From CAVWDI01 sp963793095 (GTDB taxonomy: Bacteria > Chloroflexota > Anaerolineae > Anaerolineales > UBA4823): 64,000 nucleotides of DNA. Below the pieces are notes generated by a model. It searched no databases, had not been told where the DNA came from, and saw only the letters and a program-made list of their open reading frames with translations. The DNA lies in the NCBI GenBank assembly GCA_963793095.1, contig CAWBYY010000011.1:186001-250000 (forward strand), read 5' to 3'. The position numbers and the translations under genes were made by a program. This document shows, one piece after another, positions 25,782 through 35,886 of the stretch; the first letter of the stretch is position 1, and every line of letters starts with the position of its first letter.

Positions 25782-26213
25782 TTCTGCCTCCATTTGCTGC
25801 TGCCTGCCTTTTTATCCCTCCTCCTGGTATAATTATTGCAACAATAAGAGAAAGGATGAGGGTCGTAGCCGCCAGAATTGAGACCTTGCCAGAACCCAAA
25901 TTGGTGCTGCGCCCTTTTTCTTTTAATATTGTTATCCTTTGCTTCGTTTTTCTGAAAAAAGCAGGGGATAACCTGTTTGTTTTGTGGGCCAATATTTAGA
26001 TCAGCCCAACCTATTATTTACCATATCCAAATAAAAAGCACAATAACCCATTATTAATCTAATGTTTAACGGCATCAAGAGATTACTGAAAAATCGGTGG
26101 CGGGGATTGTTTTCGGGCTGGTCGACTCAGCATGCCTGGTTCTCGGAATAGTGGTTATGCTGTTTTGAGTCATGGTAGTATTGTGAAAAAGTTCGCTCAA
26201 TAGATTTCTATCG
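25782..26213. other. 432-base gap, divergent promoter region
   Basis: AT-rich region between the divergent LysM and glycosyltransferase genes. Two short frames exist: a minus-strand 75-codon frame at 25765-25992 with one hydrophobic helix, and a plus-strand frame from about 25856. Neither has a proper ribosome site. No terminator, tRNA or repeat is seen. Confidence 0.4.
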
Positions 26214-28208
26214 ATGAAGGAATTTTCATCCGCAGTGCGGAATTTATTTTCCCATAAGTATTTCCCCATCCTTCTTTTACTCTTTTTAAATTTAATCGTC
26301 GGGGCGCTGGTGGCGGCGGATTATGGAGAATCGCGTGACGAAAACCTCCGTTACCGTTATGCTGATGAAACGATTAAATACTATCTCGGCTCGGACAAGG
26401 TGCCTGAGGACGAAAAAGGTCCTTTTTATGTCGTAGTAGCCCTGTTGGGATCAAAAGCGCTCAACCTGATAAATAAGGACTGGCTTCAGATCGATGCATG
26501 GCATTTTATGCATTTCCTATCGTTTCAGCTTGGTTTGTTTTTCCTGTACCGGATATGTATGCGGTATATGGATAAATGGGCTGCATTTGGAGCGACCTTG
26601 TTGTTCAACACCCAGCCGCTATTATGGGGCCATTCGTTTATCAACCCAAAGGATATCCCCTTCATGTCATTCTTTCTGGCAAGTGTGGATATGGGACTAG
26701 AAATGGCTGATTCACCTAGTGTTGTGCTTCTTGTAGATAATGAGAAAGATACGTCGGTTGTCCCGTTCAGAAGTGCGTTTGGATCAAAACTGTCTGAGGA
26801 TTGGGGGCTTGCCGGGCCGAAGAAAAGTATATTACTTGCCGGGGCAGGCATATTCTCTTTGTTTTTGGTGCTGGGTTTGTTCGCAGCCAGACCGGCCGTT
26901 CACAATCTGGTAGCCCAGGTTATTGAGAGCGCATACTCCGCCAGCCCTGAGGATTTTCTCGGCGCATTATTTTCGAGGTTTGCGGAAGGATCGGGCGAAA
27001 TCCCCACAGAGCTCTATGTTCAGAAAGGCCTCAATTTATATTCATCCTACCTTAATAAATTCATCCTCTTGGTCATCGCTCTTAACCTTTTGATCCTGTG
27101 GTTATTGTTTCCGGGTTCAATTAAATATGCCTGGCGAAGATGTGGTCGAAAATACTGGGTACCGCTGTGGTCGAACCTCAAAAACAGGGCGGTTATCCTG
27201 GCGGGAATTATTCTTGGCTTTTGCGGGGCGATAAAGGTTGCAGGTCCGCTCTCTGGCGCGCTGGCGGGAATGTACTTCCTGTTTAAATCGAGGCGAAAAG
27301 CTATCCCTGCATTAATCGCATACTTTGGAATTGGGCTGGCGGTTACATACTTTCTCTGGCCGGGTCTCTGGGCTGCGCCGATTCAAGGGTATACCGATAT
27401 AATTGCATTTTCACTGGATTTTCCCTGGGACGGTAAAGTTTTGTTCGCGGGCGTTTCTTACGATGTTGATGCGCTCCCGCGCACTTTCCTGCCGGCCATG
27501 TTACCGCTTCAATTTACTGAAGCCGCACTGGTGTTGTTCCTTGCGGGTCTGGTTACCGCTATTATCAGGTCGTTTAATGGATTGATGGACTGGAAACGGG
27601 TGGCGGTGATCACGCTGTGGCTGTTTGCCCCGATAGTCGCCATCGTAATTATCAAACCCACGATATACGATAACTTTCGCCATTTGTTATTTGTTGTTCC
27701 ACCAATTTTCATCTTTTCGGGTATTGGGATGCAAATTATTTTTGACCGGATAAGAAGCCCCCTGGTGAACCTGTTGCTGATCGTCCTGTTAATATCCCCG
27801 GGCCTGTACTGGATTGTAAATCTGCATCCGTACCAGTATGTGTATTACAACAATATTGTTGGCGGGGTAGGAGGGGCTTTCAGGAATTACGAGATGGACT
27901 ACTGGCAAACATCCTACCGTGAGGCTGCCGAATATTTAAATTCGGCTGCGCCCCCTGATGCCAGCGTAATTGTATGGGGGGCGGACCATCTTGTAAAAAC
28001 ATTTTCGCGCCCTGACCTGCAGATCCAACAGTACAAAAGATCAAAACCGTTGGAATCGTATTTGGACGGGTATATCGTAATCTCTACCCGGCATGACAAA
28101 GACATCAGTTTATTCCCGGATGCAAAAATACTACTCAGGATCGAAAGAGATGGGGCCATGCTGGCGGTCGTCAAAGAACTTGCCAACCAGAGTGATCCCT
28201 CCGATTAA
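26214..28208 (+). CDS. GT39-like membrane glycosyltransferase
   Basis: 664 residues with about 11-12 hydrophobic helices. The family feature is an acidic site in the first external loop, DYGESRDENLRYRYADE, after the first helix. AFGATLLFNTQPLLWGHSFINPKD resembles the dolichyl/undecaprenyl-phosphate mannosyltransferase (PMT/ArnT-like) group. DNFRHLLFVVPPIFIFSG occurs near residue 485. The C-terminal 100 residues form a soluble periplasmic domain. It probably transfers a sugar from a lipid-phosphate donor to protein or glycan outside the membrane; donor and acceptor are unknown. Its last 78 bases overlap the 3' end of the convergent gene at 28131. Confidence 0.75.
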   Translation: MKEFSSAVRNLFSHKYFPILLLLFLNLIVGALVAADYGESRDENLRYRYADETIKYYLGSDKVPEDEKGPFYVVVALLGSKALNLINKDWLQIDAWHFMHFLSFQLGLFFLYRICMRYMDKWAAFGATLLFNTQPLLWGHSFINPKDIPFMSFFLASVDMGLEMADSPSVVLLVDNEKDTSVVPFRSAFGSKLSEDWGLAGPKKSILLAGAGIFSLFLVLGLFAARPAVHNLVAQVIESAYSASPEDFLGALFSRFAEGSGEIPTELYVQKGLNLYSSYLNKFILLVIALNLLILWLLFPGSIKYAWRRCGRKYWVPLWSNLKNRAVILAGIILGFCGAIKVAGPLSGALAGMYFLFKSRRKAIPALIAYFGIGLAVTYFLWPGLWAAPIQGYTDIIAFSLDFPWDGKVLFAGVSYDVDALPRTFLPAMLPLQFTEAALVLFLAGLVTAIIRSFNGLMDWKRVAVITLWLFAPIVAIVIIKPTIYDNFRHLLFVVPPIFIFSGIGMQIIFDRIRSPLVNLLLIVLLISPGLYWIVNLHPYQYVYYNNIVGGVGGAFRNYEMDYWQTSYREAAEYLNSAAPPDASVIVWGADHLVKTFSRPDLQIQQYKRSKPLESYLDGYIVISTRHDKDISLFPDAKILLRIERDGAMLAVVKELANQSDPSD

Positions 28209-30095
28209 TAACAATATCGTCCCCGGCAGCAGCATCCGGTCATAGCCGGTGCTGATCCACCAGCTTATATCGTGGACCCGGTCGAACGAAGCCAGGTAAT
28301 ATATCCCGGCTGTCATCCCGGTAACGAATATCCCTGTAAGAAGATAAAGAACACCAGGATGGTTCATCTTCCTGAACAGAAGCAGAGTTAGCGCCAGGAG
28401 GATTAAAATGAGCCCAAGCGCACCCCAGACCTGGTAAACGAAAGGACGTTTGAATGTGGAAGCAATCACAAACAGGGCATCGTCCAGGTGCAGATTGCCG
28501 CGGCTGATCTGCGTAAGCGCCTCGGAAACAAGGTCTGTCCGGACCAGAGTGACTGGATAGATAATGGATTTAAAGATCACCCAGTATACGCTGTACAGCG
28601 CAAGCGGCGCAAGCAAGTAAACCAGAAATCGAATCGATATCCGCTTCCGGCTCCAGAAGTATTGGAACGCCAGGACAAAACCGGTTCCAAACCAGGCCAT
28701 TGCCAATCCCTCCGGCCTGGTCCAGGCACAGCATGCTAAGAAGATCCCGCTTAAAAGGGCGCTGTTTTCAGCCCGGCGGGGGCGAGATTCCTCCAGCGAG
28801 CGGATGAGCAGGATTATCGCGCTCACGTAATAGAAACTCAGGGGCAGATTAGCATAGCCGATGGTTGCATGGCGAAAGACAACTGGAAGAGTCCCGATCA
28901 ATAACACGGAGAGGGCAGCCATGGTCTTCCGGAGGCCTTCGTCCAGAAAACCCTGGTAGATGACCAGCAGCAGCGCCAGGTAATAGCCGCTGAAAATCAT
29001 TTTTGAAGCCGGCAGGGCTTCGCCGAAAAGAAGTTTTGCACTGGCGATAAGGATGGGGACATGGAGCGGGTAAACTACGGTGTTGGTGCCCCACTGAATT
29101 ATATTCCTGGGCGACTGCATCGCGGCGATGCCGTACCCTTTTGCTCCCCAGAGTACGATCTCGTCGGTGGCATGGTAACCCTTGCCTACCCCTATCAGGA
29201 TGGAGGTAAATCCAAGCAGCAAAATTGGTATAAGCCAGAAGTCAATTTTTAACCTGCCCCGCTGCTCCGGGGAACCAGATCCGGCGGCTGTATCCCCCCG
29301 GCGGGCAGAGAGCAGCCCAGTGAATGCGGAAAACATCAGCAAAACGCTTGTAACCGACAGGGCAGATACCCGGTTTACAGGTACTCCGAACAGCGCAAGC
29401 GCTCCCAGCGCAAAGGAGAAGATGCTTAAACCCAGGCCGTACCCCAGCCCGGCTTTCAGTATCACCCCAAACCCGGGCAGCAGAAATTGAATAATCAAAG
29501 CCCCGCTAACAGCCAGTGCAGACAGCCACAGGAGCGGGGGCAGCGCCGCCAGGAGAATTTCAAAAAGGCTGTTGTAGCCACGCAGGGCGTCCCCGCTTGG
29601 ATTGCCTCCATCCTCCGGCGGGATAAACCCCCAGGACTCATCGAACATTATGGTTTGGCTGGCCAGGGACGGGTAATCACTCCCCGGGAATCCCTGAACA
29701 GTAAGGATATAGGTGTTCTCCCGGTCAAGGTTCTCAAGGCAGTTGAGAGCGGTGCAGTTAATTACCAGGCGGGGAGCCAGGAAGAACTGCATGTTGGGCG
29801 TGTGGCGGATATATTTCGGACCAAATCCGGGGGGGGGCAGGACGACCCGGGCGTATTCCGGGACGGCTTCGTGTAAGAACCCAACGTACTGGGCAAAATT
29901 GGCGCCGTGGCTGAATCTGGCGCCGCGCAGCAAGGCGGGCTGGCCGGTATTCCGGTAGATGCGGATCAGGTCTGCCCGGGCATTCCTGGACAACTGCGCC
30001 CCTTGAAAAAGGATAATCGCCGCCAGAACGAATAGCAAAAGCGTTCCGGGCTTGGCGGAGAAACTGTAATTTTTAAGCCGCTTGATTATGGGCAT
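28131..30095 (-). CDS. polytopic membrane protein, putative glycosyltransferase
   Basis: 654 residues. One N-terminal helix (GTLLLFVLAAIILFQGAQL) is followed by an external region of about 140 residues (including NCTALNCLENLD), then about 11 helices. YHATDEIVLWGAKGYGIAAM (about residue 310) has the loop acidic residues expected of GT-C enzymes, and CCAWTRPEGLAMAWF recalls GT39-like predicted transferases. It is a different arrangement from the 26214 protein, with its large periplasmic domain N-terminal. The activity is unproven. It converges with that gene and overlaps it by 78 bases; no terminator lies between them. Confidence 0.65.
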   Translation of the reverse strand: MPIIKRLKNYSFSAKPGTLLLFVLAAIILFQGAQLSRNARADLIRIYRNTGQPALLRGARFSHGANFAQYVGFLHEAVPEYARVVLPPPGFGPKYIRHTPNMQFFLAPRLVINCTALNCLENLDRENTYILTVQGFPGSDYPSLASQTIMFDESWGFIPPEDGGNPSGDALRGYNSLFEILLAALPPLLWLSALAVSGALIIQFLLPGFGVILKAGLGYGLGLSIFSFALGALALFGVPVNRVSALSVTSVLLMFSAFTGLLSARRGDTAAGSGSPEQRGRLKIDFWLIPILLLGFTSILIGVGKGYHATDEIVLWGAKGYGIAAMQSPRNIIQWGTNTVVYPLHVPILIASAKLLFGEALPASKMIFSGYYLALLLVIYQGFLDEGLRKTMAALSVLLIGTLPVVFRHATIGYANLPLSFYYVSAIILLIRSLEESRPRRAENSALLSGIFLACCAWTRPEGLAMAWFGTGFVLAFQYFWSRKRISIRFLVYLLAPLALYSVYWVIFKSIIYPVTLVRTDLVSEALTQISRGNLHLDDALFVIASTFKRPFVYQVWGALGLILILLALTLLLFRKMNHPGVLYLLTGIFVTGMTAGIYYLASFDRVHDISWWISTGYDRMLLPGTILLLIGGITLVGKFFDDRQHGPISFDPE

Positions 30096-30298
30096 CCAAT
30101 TATCATTTTACTGCCGTTAATAACCATTTTCCCCTGTTTGGTTCGATTCAGCCGGGTGAGGTAATTCTAACAAATATTCGCATCCCCCGGTCGGTCCTGC
30201 CTGGATACTGGTTTGAAGAAATCTTCCAGTTTTTCTGCTCAGGATCGGGGATTTCAGTCAGTTATAAACCCGGCGAATCTGGAATAGTCCGGAAGGGC

Positions 30299-31276
30299 TC
30301 AATTGACCGGGTAGGGCAGCGGCTCGCCGTTCAGGCCTGCCAGCAGGTTTTCCACCCCCATCCGGCACATTCTGACCCTGGTTGACCTTGTGGCGCTGGC
30401 GATGTGGGGCAGGACGATAAGGTTGGGGAGCGAAAGCAGTTTGTCGTCCCGGGGAAGCGGCTCGGGATCGGTTACATCCAGGGCTGCGCCGGCGATTTCC
30501 TTCTCCTTCAATGTCTGGTAGAGTGCTTCGCGATCCACGATCGGGCCGCGGGCGGTGTTTATCAATATCCCGGTTGGTTTCATGAGGTTTAATTCGCGCC
30601 TCCCGATCATCCCGCGGGTGTCTTCATTGAGGTCCACGTGCAGGCAGACGAAATCCGCCTCGCCCAGCAGCGACTCCAGTTCCCGGTATTCGGCGCCCAA
30701 CTCCCTTTCAGCTTCCGGTTTTCTGGTGCGGTCGTGGTACAGAATTTTCATGTCAAAACCCTGCGCCCTACGGGCGACCGCCTGCCCGATCCTGCCAAAG
30801 CCGATTATCCCCAGGGTCGCCCCGAAGACTTCCTGACCCAGCAGCAGGGTCAACCCCCAGGTCTCCCAGCGACCCGCCTTTACATATTCGATCCCTTCGC
30901 CAATCCGGCGGGCGGCAGCCATCAGCAGAGTGAAGGTGAAATCGGCGGTTGCCTCGGTCAGCACGCCGGGTGTATTGCCGACTTTAATGCCGCGCCTGGC
31001 CGCCTCTTCCACGTCGATATTGTCGTACCCGACCGCGATCTGGCTGATCACTTTTAAGCTGGTGCCAGCCTCCATCACCCCGGCGTCAATCCGGTCGGTC
31101 AACAAACACAGCAGTCCGTCCATACCGGCGACCTTTTCCAGGATAGTCTTGTAAGGCGGGGGAAATTCTTGATCCCATAATTCGGTCTCGGCATGGGCGG
31201 CCAGTTCGTCCCATACTTCCTCCGGCAGCCTCCTGGTCACAAATACCCTGGGTTTAATAAGTTCATCAGAATTCAT
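30299..31276 (-). CDS. D-2-hydroxyacid dehydrogenase (glyoxylate/hydroxypyruvate reductase-like)
   Basis: 325 residues. NAD(P) motif LGIIGFGRIGQAVARRA (about residue 153). Catalytic Arg in INTARGPIVDREAL, Glu in DVTDPEPLPRDDKLL, His in LPHIASATRSTR. VGYDNIDVEEAARRGIKVGNTPGV is typical of glyoxylate/hydroxypyruvate reductases (GyaR/GhrB type). It reduces 2-keto acids such as glyoxylate to the D-hydroxy acid. AGGGAG precedes the ATG. It is separated by 368 bases from the molybdenum hydroxylase gene upstream and is probably its own unit. Confidence 0.9.
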   Translation of the reverse strand: MNSDELIKPRVFVTRRLPEEVWDELAAHAETELWDQEFPPPYKTILEKVAGMDGLLCLLTDRIDAGVMEAGTSLKVISQIAVGYDNIDVEEAARRGIKVGNTPGVLTEATADFTFTLLMAAARRIGEGIEYVKAGRWETWGLTLLLGQEVFGATLGIIGFGRIGQAVARRAQGFDMKILYHDRTRKPEAERELGAEYRELESLLGEADFVCLHVDLNEDTRGMIGRRELNLMKPTGILINTARGPIVDREALYQTLKEKEIAGAALDVTDPEPLPRDDKLLSLPNLIVLPHIASATRSTRVRMCRMGVENLLAGLNGEPLPYPVN

Positions 31277-31597
31277 TCTTTTCTCCCTAATTATTATAAG
31301 TAAAGTAAAAAATCTTAACTCTATCGAAAAAATTGCCAGTGCTGTAGCTATTTTATCCGGGATTCCAATGGTTCTGGCGATAGACTTGAAAAATGTATCT
31401 CTCCAGAGAGTGTATTAACGGAATGAAAGGTAGATATTTTCCTATATTGGATCATATTGTGGCCGGGTCAAGTAAATCTAGGGAATTTGGATTTATTACA
31501 AGTCAGCTTCGCTGGTCGCGAAGGACAGTCCCAGGCAGGCCTGCAGGTTTCCTCTATAAATGCTGCCCGGAGTCAGGGTAATCTCATACTGACCGCT
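31277..31597. other. gap of about 320 bases between hydroxyacid dehydrogenase and Mo-hydroxylase genes
   Basis: No gene is seen; a 62-codon frame at 31393-31581 lacks a ribosome site. The part next to 31276 must hold the dehydrogenase promoter. The part next to the hydroxylase stop is occupied by a long hairpin (next entry). Confidence 0.4.
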
Positions 31598-31645
31598 ATA
31601 CAAAGGTTCTGGCAAAATCCCACGATCAATTGCCAACCTTTGTAT
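31598..31645 (-). terminator. hairpin at the 3' end of the nucleobase operon
   Basis: ATACAAAGGTT-CT-GGCAA (31598-31614) pairs with TTGCCAACCTTTGTAT (31630-31645): a 16-base stem with a two-base bulge. It touches the stop codon of the Mo-hydroxylase gene. There is no T run on the minus strand, so it is either a factor-dependent terminator or an RNA 3'-end stabiliser. Confidence 0.55.
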
Positions 31646-34414
31646 TAATTCTTAAACTGCAACGCCTCTAGAATCTTCTTTTTATCTGCAGGTATGCTAT
31701 TGATGCGCACACCAACTGCATCGTAGATGGCATTGAGTATGGCCGGGGCTGTCGCCATTGAAGGGGCTTCAGCAAACCCCTTGACTCCTAATGGACCTTC
31801 AGGGTGTGGGATCTCTACTATGGCGGGGATGATCTCGGGCGTCATATCTGCTCCAGGCAAGTGGCATTTGCGGAGGGTATCTGTCAGATTGATGCCATGT
31901 TCGACAATATATTCCTCTGAGAGTGCGTAACCAAGACCCATCATTACGCCTCCATGGACCTGCCCTTCTACTGTCGCCCAATTTAGCACCTTTCCCAGAT
32001 CGTTGGCGGAGATCACTGTTAGCACCTTCACTGCGCCCGTTTTGGTGTCCACTTCCACAACTGCTACCTGAGTGTTATATGAATAACACCAGTGGGTGGG
32101 GCGCGACTTGAACTTCGATGTTCCAAAACGACTGGGTTCATCTTCGAGTAAAGCAGCGGTTTCACTGGGATTGTACTCTTTCTCCACCACAAACTTTCTG
32201 CCTATTTCCCTAAGCTCAACGGATTTTCCGCTTTCCGGGTCAATCACGAGCTTGCCCTGCAGCCTCAATTTGGTAGGTTCCTGTTCCAGGATTTCAGCTG
32301 CTCTACTAAAAACTTCATCTTTCAAAGTGCGGCATGCCATGACGGCGGCATTACCTGTCAGAAAAGTCTGGCGAGATGCAGTGGTAGGTCCTGTTGGAGG
32401 TGTCAGAGCTGTGTCTGGGCCGATTATCTCGATGTCTTCAACAGGCACACCCAACTCAAGCGACACGATCTGGGCAATGCCTGAATTAGCGCCCTGTCCA
32501 TACTCATGCTGGCTGTGCCGGACGACAACGGCTCCTTCACTGTTCAGCTCTACAATCGCGCCTGCCTTCTCCTCTCAGACCATGGCCAAAACCGATATTC
32601 TTTACAGCGGAGGCTACACCAAACCCAATCTTTTTATCACCGTTGGATGGGGGAATATCGATGCTGGAAAACTTACTGCGGGCAGCATTAATTGTTTCTT
32701 TAATAGAGACAACACCATCAGTCAGGACGTGATCCGCCGCGGTGGGCAACCCTACATCGAGTCCATTGATCAGGCGGATCTCGAAGGGATCGATATCCAA
32801 TTTTCGGGCAAGCTCATCCAGTTGCTGTTCTAACGCTACTGCCACCTGATTTACACCAAAGCCACGCATGGCACCACAGAGTACGTTATTTGTATGCCAA
32901 GCCCATCCTTCCAGGCGCAGGTTGGGTACATAATAAGGTCCTGCGCCAAAAACCAGTGTGTTCTCCAAGACATCGAAACTGAGCGACATATATGCCCCAG
33001 CGTCTAAGGTAACAGAGGCATCAATAGCCAGTATTTTGCCGTTTTGATCGGCACCGGTCTTGTAGTGCATCCAGGCAGGATGGCGTTTGACATGTACGCG
33101 CAAGGATTCCTCGCGTGATAATACGATCTTGACCGGTTTGCCAGTGAGCAGCGCGCCCAGAGCAAGATGCTGCTCAATAATGAGATCTTCTTTGCCTCCG
33201 AAGGCACCTCCCATTGGCAATTGCACCACTCGAATTTTCTCTTCTGGGAGAGCCAGAATCTCTGAAAGCTGGGTGCGCACATCAAAGGCACTCTGTGTAC
33301 CCATTTTCAAAACCACAGTGCCGTCATCGCTGAGATAAGCAATTCCTGATTCTGGTTCCATAAAGCCATGCTCGATGAAAGGTGTGGAATAATCATCCTC
33401 TACGATCACCGCACACATTGCGAAAGCTTTCTCAACATCCCCACGTTCAATCTTGGCGTGGTGGGCAAGATTGCCTTTTTCGTGGATCTTTGTTGCACCA
33501 GGCTTTGCTGCATCCTGCGGTGTAAAAACACCTGGTATAACTTTGTAATCAACCTTGATTTTGTTCAATGCTTCAGCAGCAATCTCTGCTGAGACTGCGT
33601 ACACTGTGGCTATGGGATCCCCGATATAGCGGGTTTTATCTTCAACCCAGGCGGGCTGGTCGCGTTCGACAATCCCAACCTGGTTCTTGCCGGGTATATC
33701 TTTGGCAGTCATTACCAATTCGACACCTGGTATGGCTTCTGCTTCCGAAGTATCGATATTCAGAATTTCAGCATGGGGATAAAGCGCCCATAAGATCTTA
33801 CCGAAAAGCATGCCCTCCATGTGGATATCATCACCGAATAATGTGTTTCCGGTGACCAATCCTACTGCATCCCGGATAAGCAAAGTCGATCTGACCTGCC
33901 CGCTTTCGAGTGCGTCTGGTGGCGGGGTTTCATCCTCATAAATCATCTCCCCAGCGGCTTGGATAGCGTTAATGATGTTGGTGTAGCCTGTACAGCGACA
34001 TAAATTGTTATTGCTTTTCAAAGCTGTTTTGATCTCTTCACCGCTTGGTTGAGGGTTTTCATCCAATAAAGACTTGGCTGCCATGATCATCCCAGGGGTA
34101 CAGAATCCACATTGGACTGCTCCCTGCTCAACAAATGTATATTGCAGAGGATGAAGACTTCCATTTTTTACCAACCCCTCAATGGTTTCCACCTGCCCAC
34201 CATTCAGCTTTGACATACGCACCAGACATGCTCTGCGCAACTTACCGTCAATAATTACAGAACAAGCGCCACAATGACCTGTGTTACAGCCGTTTTTTGT
34301 ACCGGTTAACCCCAGATCATTGCGCAGGAATTCCATCAAGCTCATGCCTGGAGGTACTTCAGCATGTATCAATTCTTGATTTATCGTTAGCTCTACCTTC
34401 ACCTTATCAATCAT
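31645..34414 (-). CDS. single-chain molybdenum hydroxylase, 2Fe-2S plus Mo domains (frameshifted)
   Basis: About 922 residues after removing one base. Residues 1-75 are a plant-type ferredoxin domain with Cys in NGCNTGHCGACS and RRAC; residues 80-160 are the second cluster domain with CGFCTPGM and NLCRCTGY. The rest is the molybdopterin-binding xanthine-dehydrogenase/aldehyde-oxidase fold, with MGGAFGGKED, CGAMRGFGVNQ and the end block GVKGFAEAPS holding the catalytic Glu position. No FAD domain is present or nearby, as in Desulfovibrio Mop-type aldehyde oxidoreductase (about 907 residues). The frame breaks at about 32572-32577 (GHGL to EEKAGAIVELN). ATG 34414 with GAGGTGG is the start. Beside a deaminase and nucleoside importer, purine or related heterocycle hydroxylation is likely. 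Confidence 0.85.
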
Positions 34415-34542
34415 GAAATGCCACCTCAATTTGTTTGGAATTTGATCAAATAATTAAATAACCACGGGTAAACATTGACAATACAAAGAATATAAAGCTG
34501 CCGATAAATTATCTTGAACCTTTATTTTTATTCCGGTTGCAT

Positions 34543-35793
34543 TTATTTTGCAGGCCATTCCTGGTTTTCTACGATCTTATGCATTATTTCCTGATCAACC
34601 AATTTACCATTACTGATGACATAATTTGGTGCTTGATGATTACGCAGCGCTTCAAGCACGTTAGGCTCATCCAACACAACGATATTGGCAGGCGCACCGA
34701 CCTTGAGAGCGAAATCGCGCAAACCAATGCACTGGGCAGCTTTGGTAGTGACAAGATCATAGAGCGTTTCCATATCCTGGCGGGTGGTCATCCAGAGCAA
34801 ATGAGAAACCAGGAAAGCCACTTCCAGCATATTGTTTCGTCCGTAGGGATAATAAGCGTCAGAGATATCATCCATACCCAGGGAAACAAGCACACCTTCT
34901 TCAAGCAACTCACGCACACGGGCATGCAGCGGCCCGGTATGTGGGTCGCTGACCACACCCATTTGAGCTTGCTTCAACAAAGCAGCTATTTTCTGAAAAT
35001 AGGGTTTGGGATATAGAGCCATTGCACGAGCGTGGTGGGCTAAAGAGCGACCATGCCAACTGCGTTTGATGGTTTCAAGAGCCATCAACTCCAGAGAGCG
35101 CAAGCCAGGATCACCGGCATCATCGACCAGCATTGAGACGGGCTTGTTGAATTCTTCAGCGATGTCATAACAGATCTTGATATGTTCAGCAATATCGGCA
35201 TCGGTGAACTCAATCCAGGGGATGCCGCCGACCACATCGGCTCCCAATTCCATAGCCTGGCGGACGAGATCAGCCGCGCCAGGTTCGCGTACAATGCCAT
35301 CTTGGGCGAAAGCAACTACTTGAATATCGACAATATCCTTGAACTCTTCTCGCGCCCGGATCAGGGCTTTCACGCCGATGAGTTTGGCCTTATTGTCAAC
35401 ATCAGCAAAAGCTCGAATATGCGTGCCTCCAAAAATTGCAGAATGGGCAACTGCTTTGCGGACGTTCTTGATAATCCAGCTTTCATCATAGGATTCCTTT
35501 ATTCTTGCGGCCAGTTCGATGGCGGTCATCGCCTTGCCCATATCAGCACCGTGGTAATCCTGGAGGGCAAGTTCATCCATCATAGGCAGGGTATAGACCT
35601 TGCACAGGTGAAGATGGGGGTTAACGAAGGCTTCCGTGACCAGGCAGCCCTGAGCATCGATAACGGTTTGGGCATCGCCGGACAGGTTTTCAGAAAGAGC
35701 TGCTATCTCAGTCCCACTGATGCCAATTTCGTAATGATTTTCTGGCTGACCGCGCAGTTGAGAATTTCTAATTAGGATGTCGAAATTGGCCAT
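34543..35793 (-). CDS. cytosine-deaminase-like amidohydrolase
   Basis: 416 residues of the metal-dependent amidohydrolase superfamily, closest to the CodA/AtzC-like deaminases. Metal-site pattern: VNPHLHLCK (about residue 58), HIRAFADVD (125), a conserved VDDAGDPG and HHARAMALYP in the middle, and SLGMDDISDAYYPYGRNNML with the last metal Asp (about residue 305). In the first motif a Cys stands where CodA-type enzymes carry Asp. The natural substrate may be cytosine, isoguanine, another amino-heterocycle or a cyclic amide. It lies between the nucleoside permease (93 bases) and the Mo-hydroxylase (113 bases) on one strand, supporting a nucleobase pathway. Confidence 0.82.
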   Translation of the reverse strand: MANFDILIRNSQLRGQPENHYEIGISGTEIAALSENLSGDAQTVIDAQGCLVTEAFVNPHLHLCKVYTLPMMDELALQDYHGADMGKAMTAIELAARIKESYDESWIIKNVRKAVAHSAIFGGTHIRAFADVDNKAKLIGVKALIRAREEFKDIVDIQVVAFAQDGIVREPGAADLVRQAMELGADVVGGIPWIEFTDADIAEHIKICYDIAEEFNKPVSMLVDDAGDPGLRSLELMALETIKRSWHGRSLAHHARAMALYPKPYFQKIAALLKQAQMGVVSDPHTGPLHARVRELLEEGVLVSLGMDDISDAYYPYGRNNMLEVAFLVSHLLWMTTRQDMETLYDLVTTKAAQCIGLRDFALKVGAPANIVVLDEPNVLEALRNHQAPNYVISNGKLVDQEIMHKIVENQEWPAK

Positions 35794-35886
35794 TTTTTAA
35801 TCCTTATTGATCCTGACATGTTTATCAATGGTAAGACTCTGTATACCCCCTGGCACCCTATAAGCAAGAATTGGTGAGGCGCATGC

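Noticed and set aside
25765..25992. 75-codon minus-strand frame with one hydrophobic helix upstream of the LysM gene
   Set aside because: No ribosome site at its ATG and it overlaps the LysM start in another frame; kept as unresolved rather than annotated.
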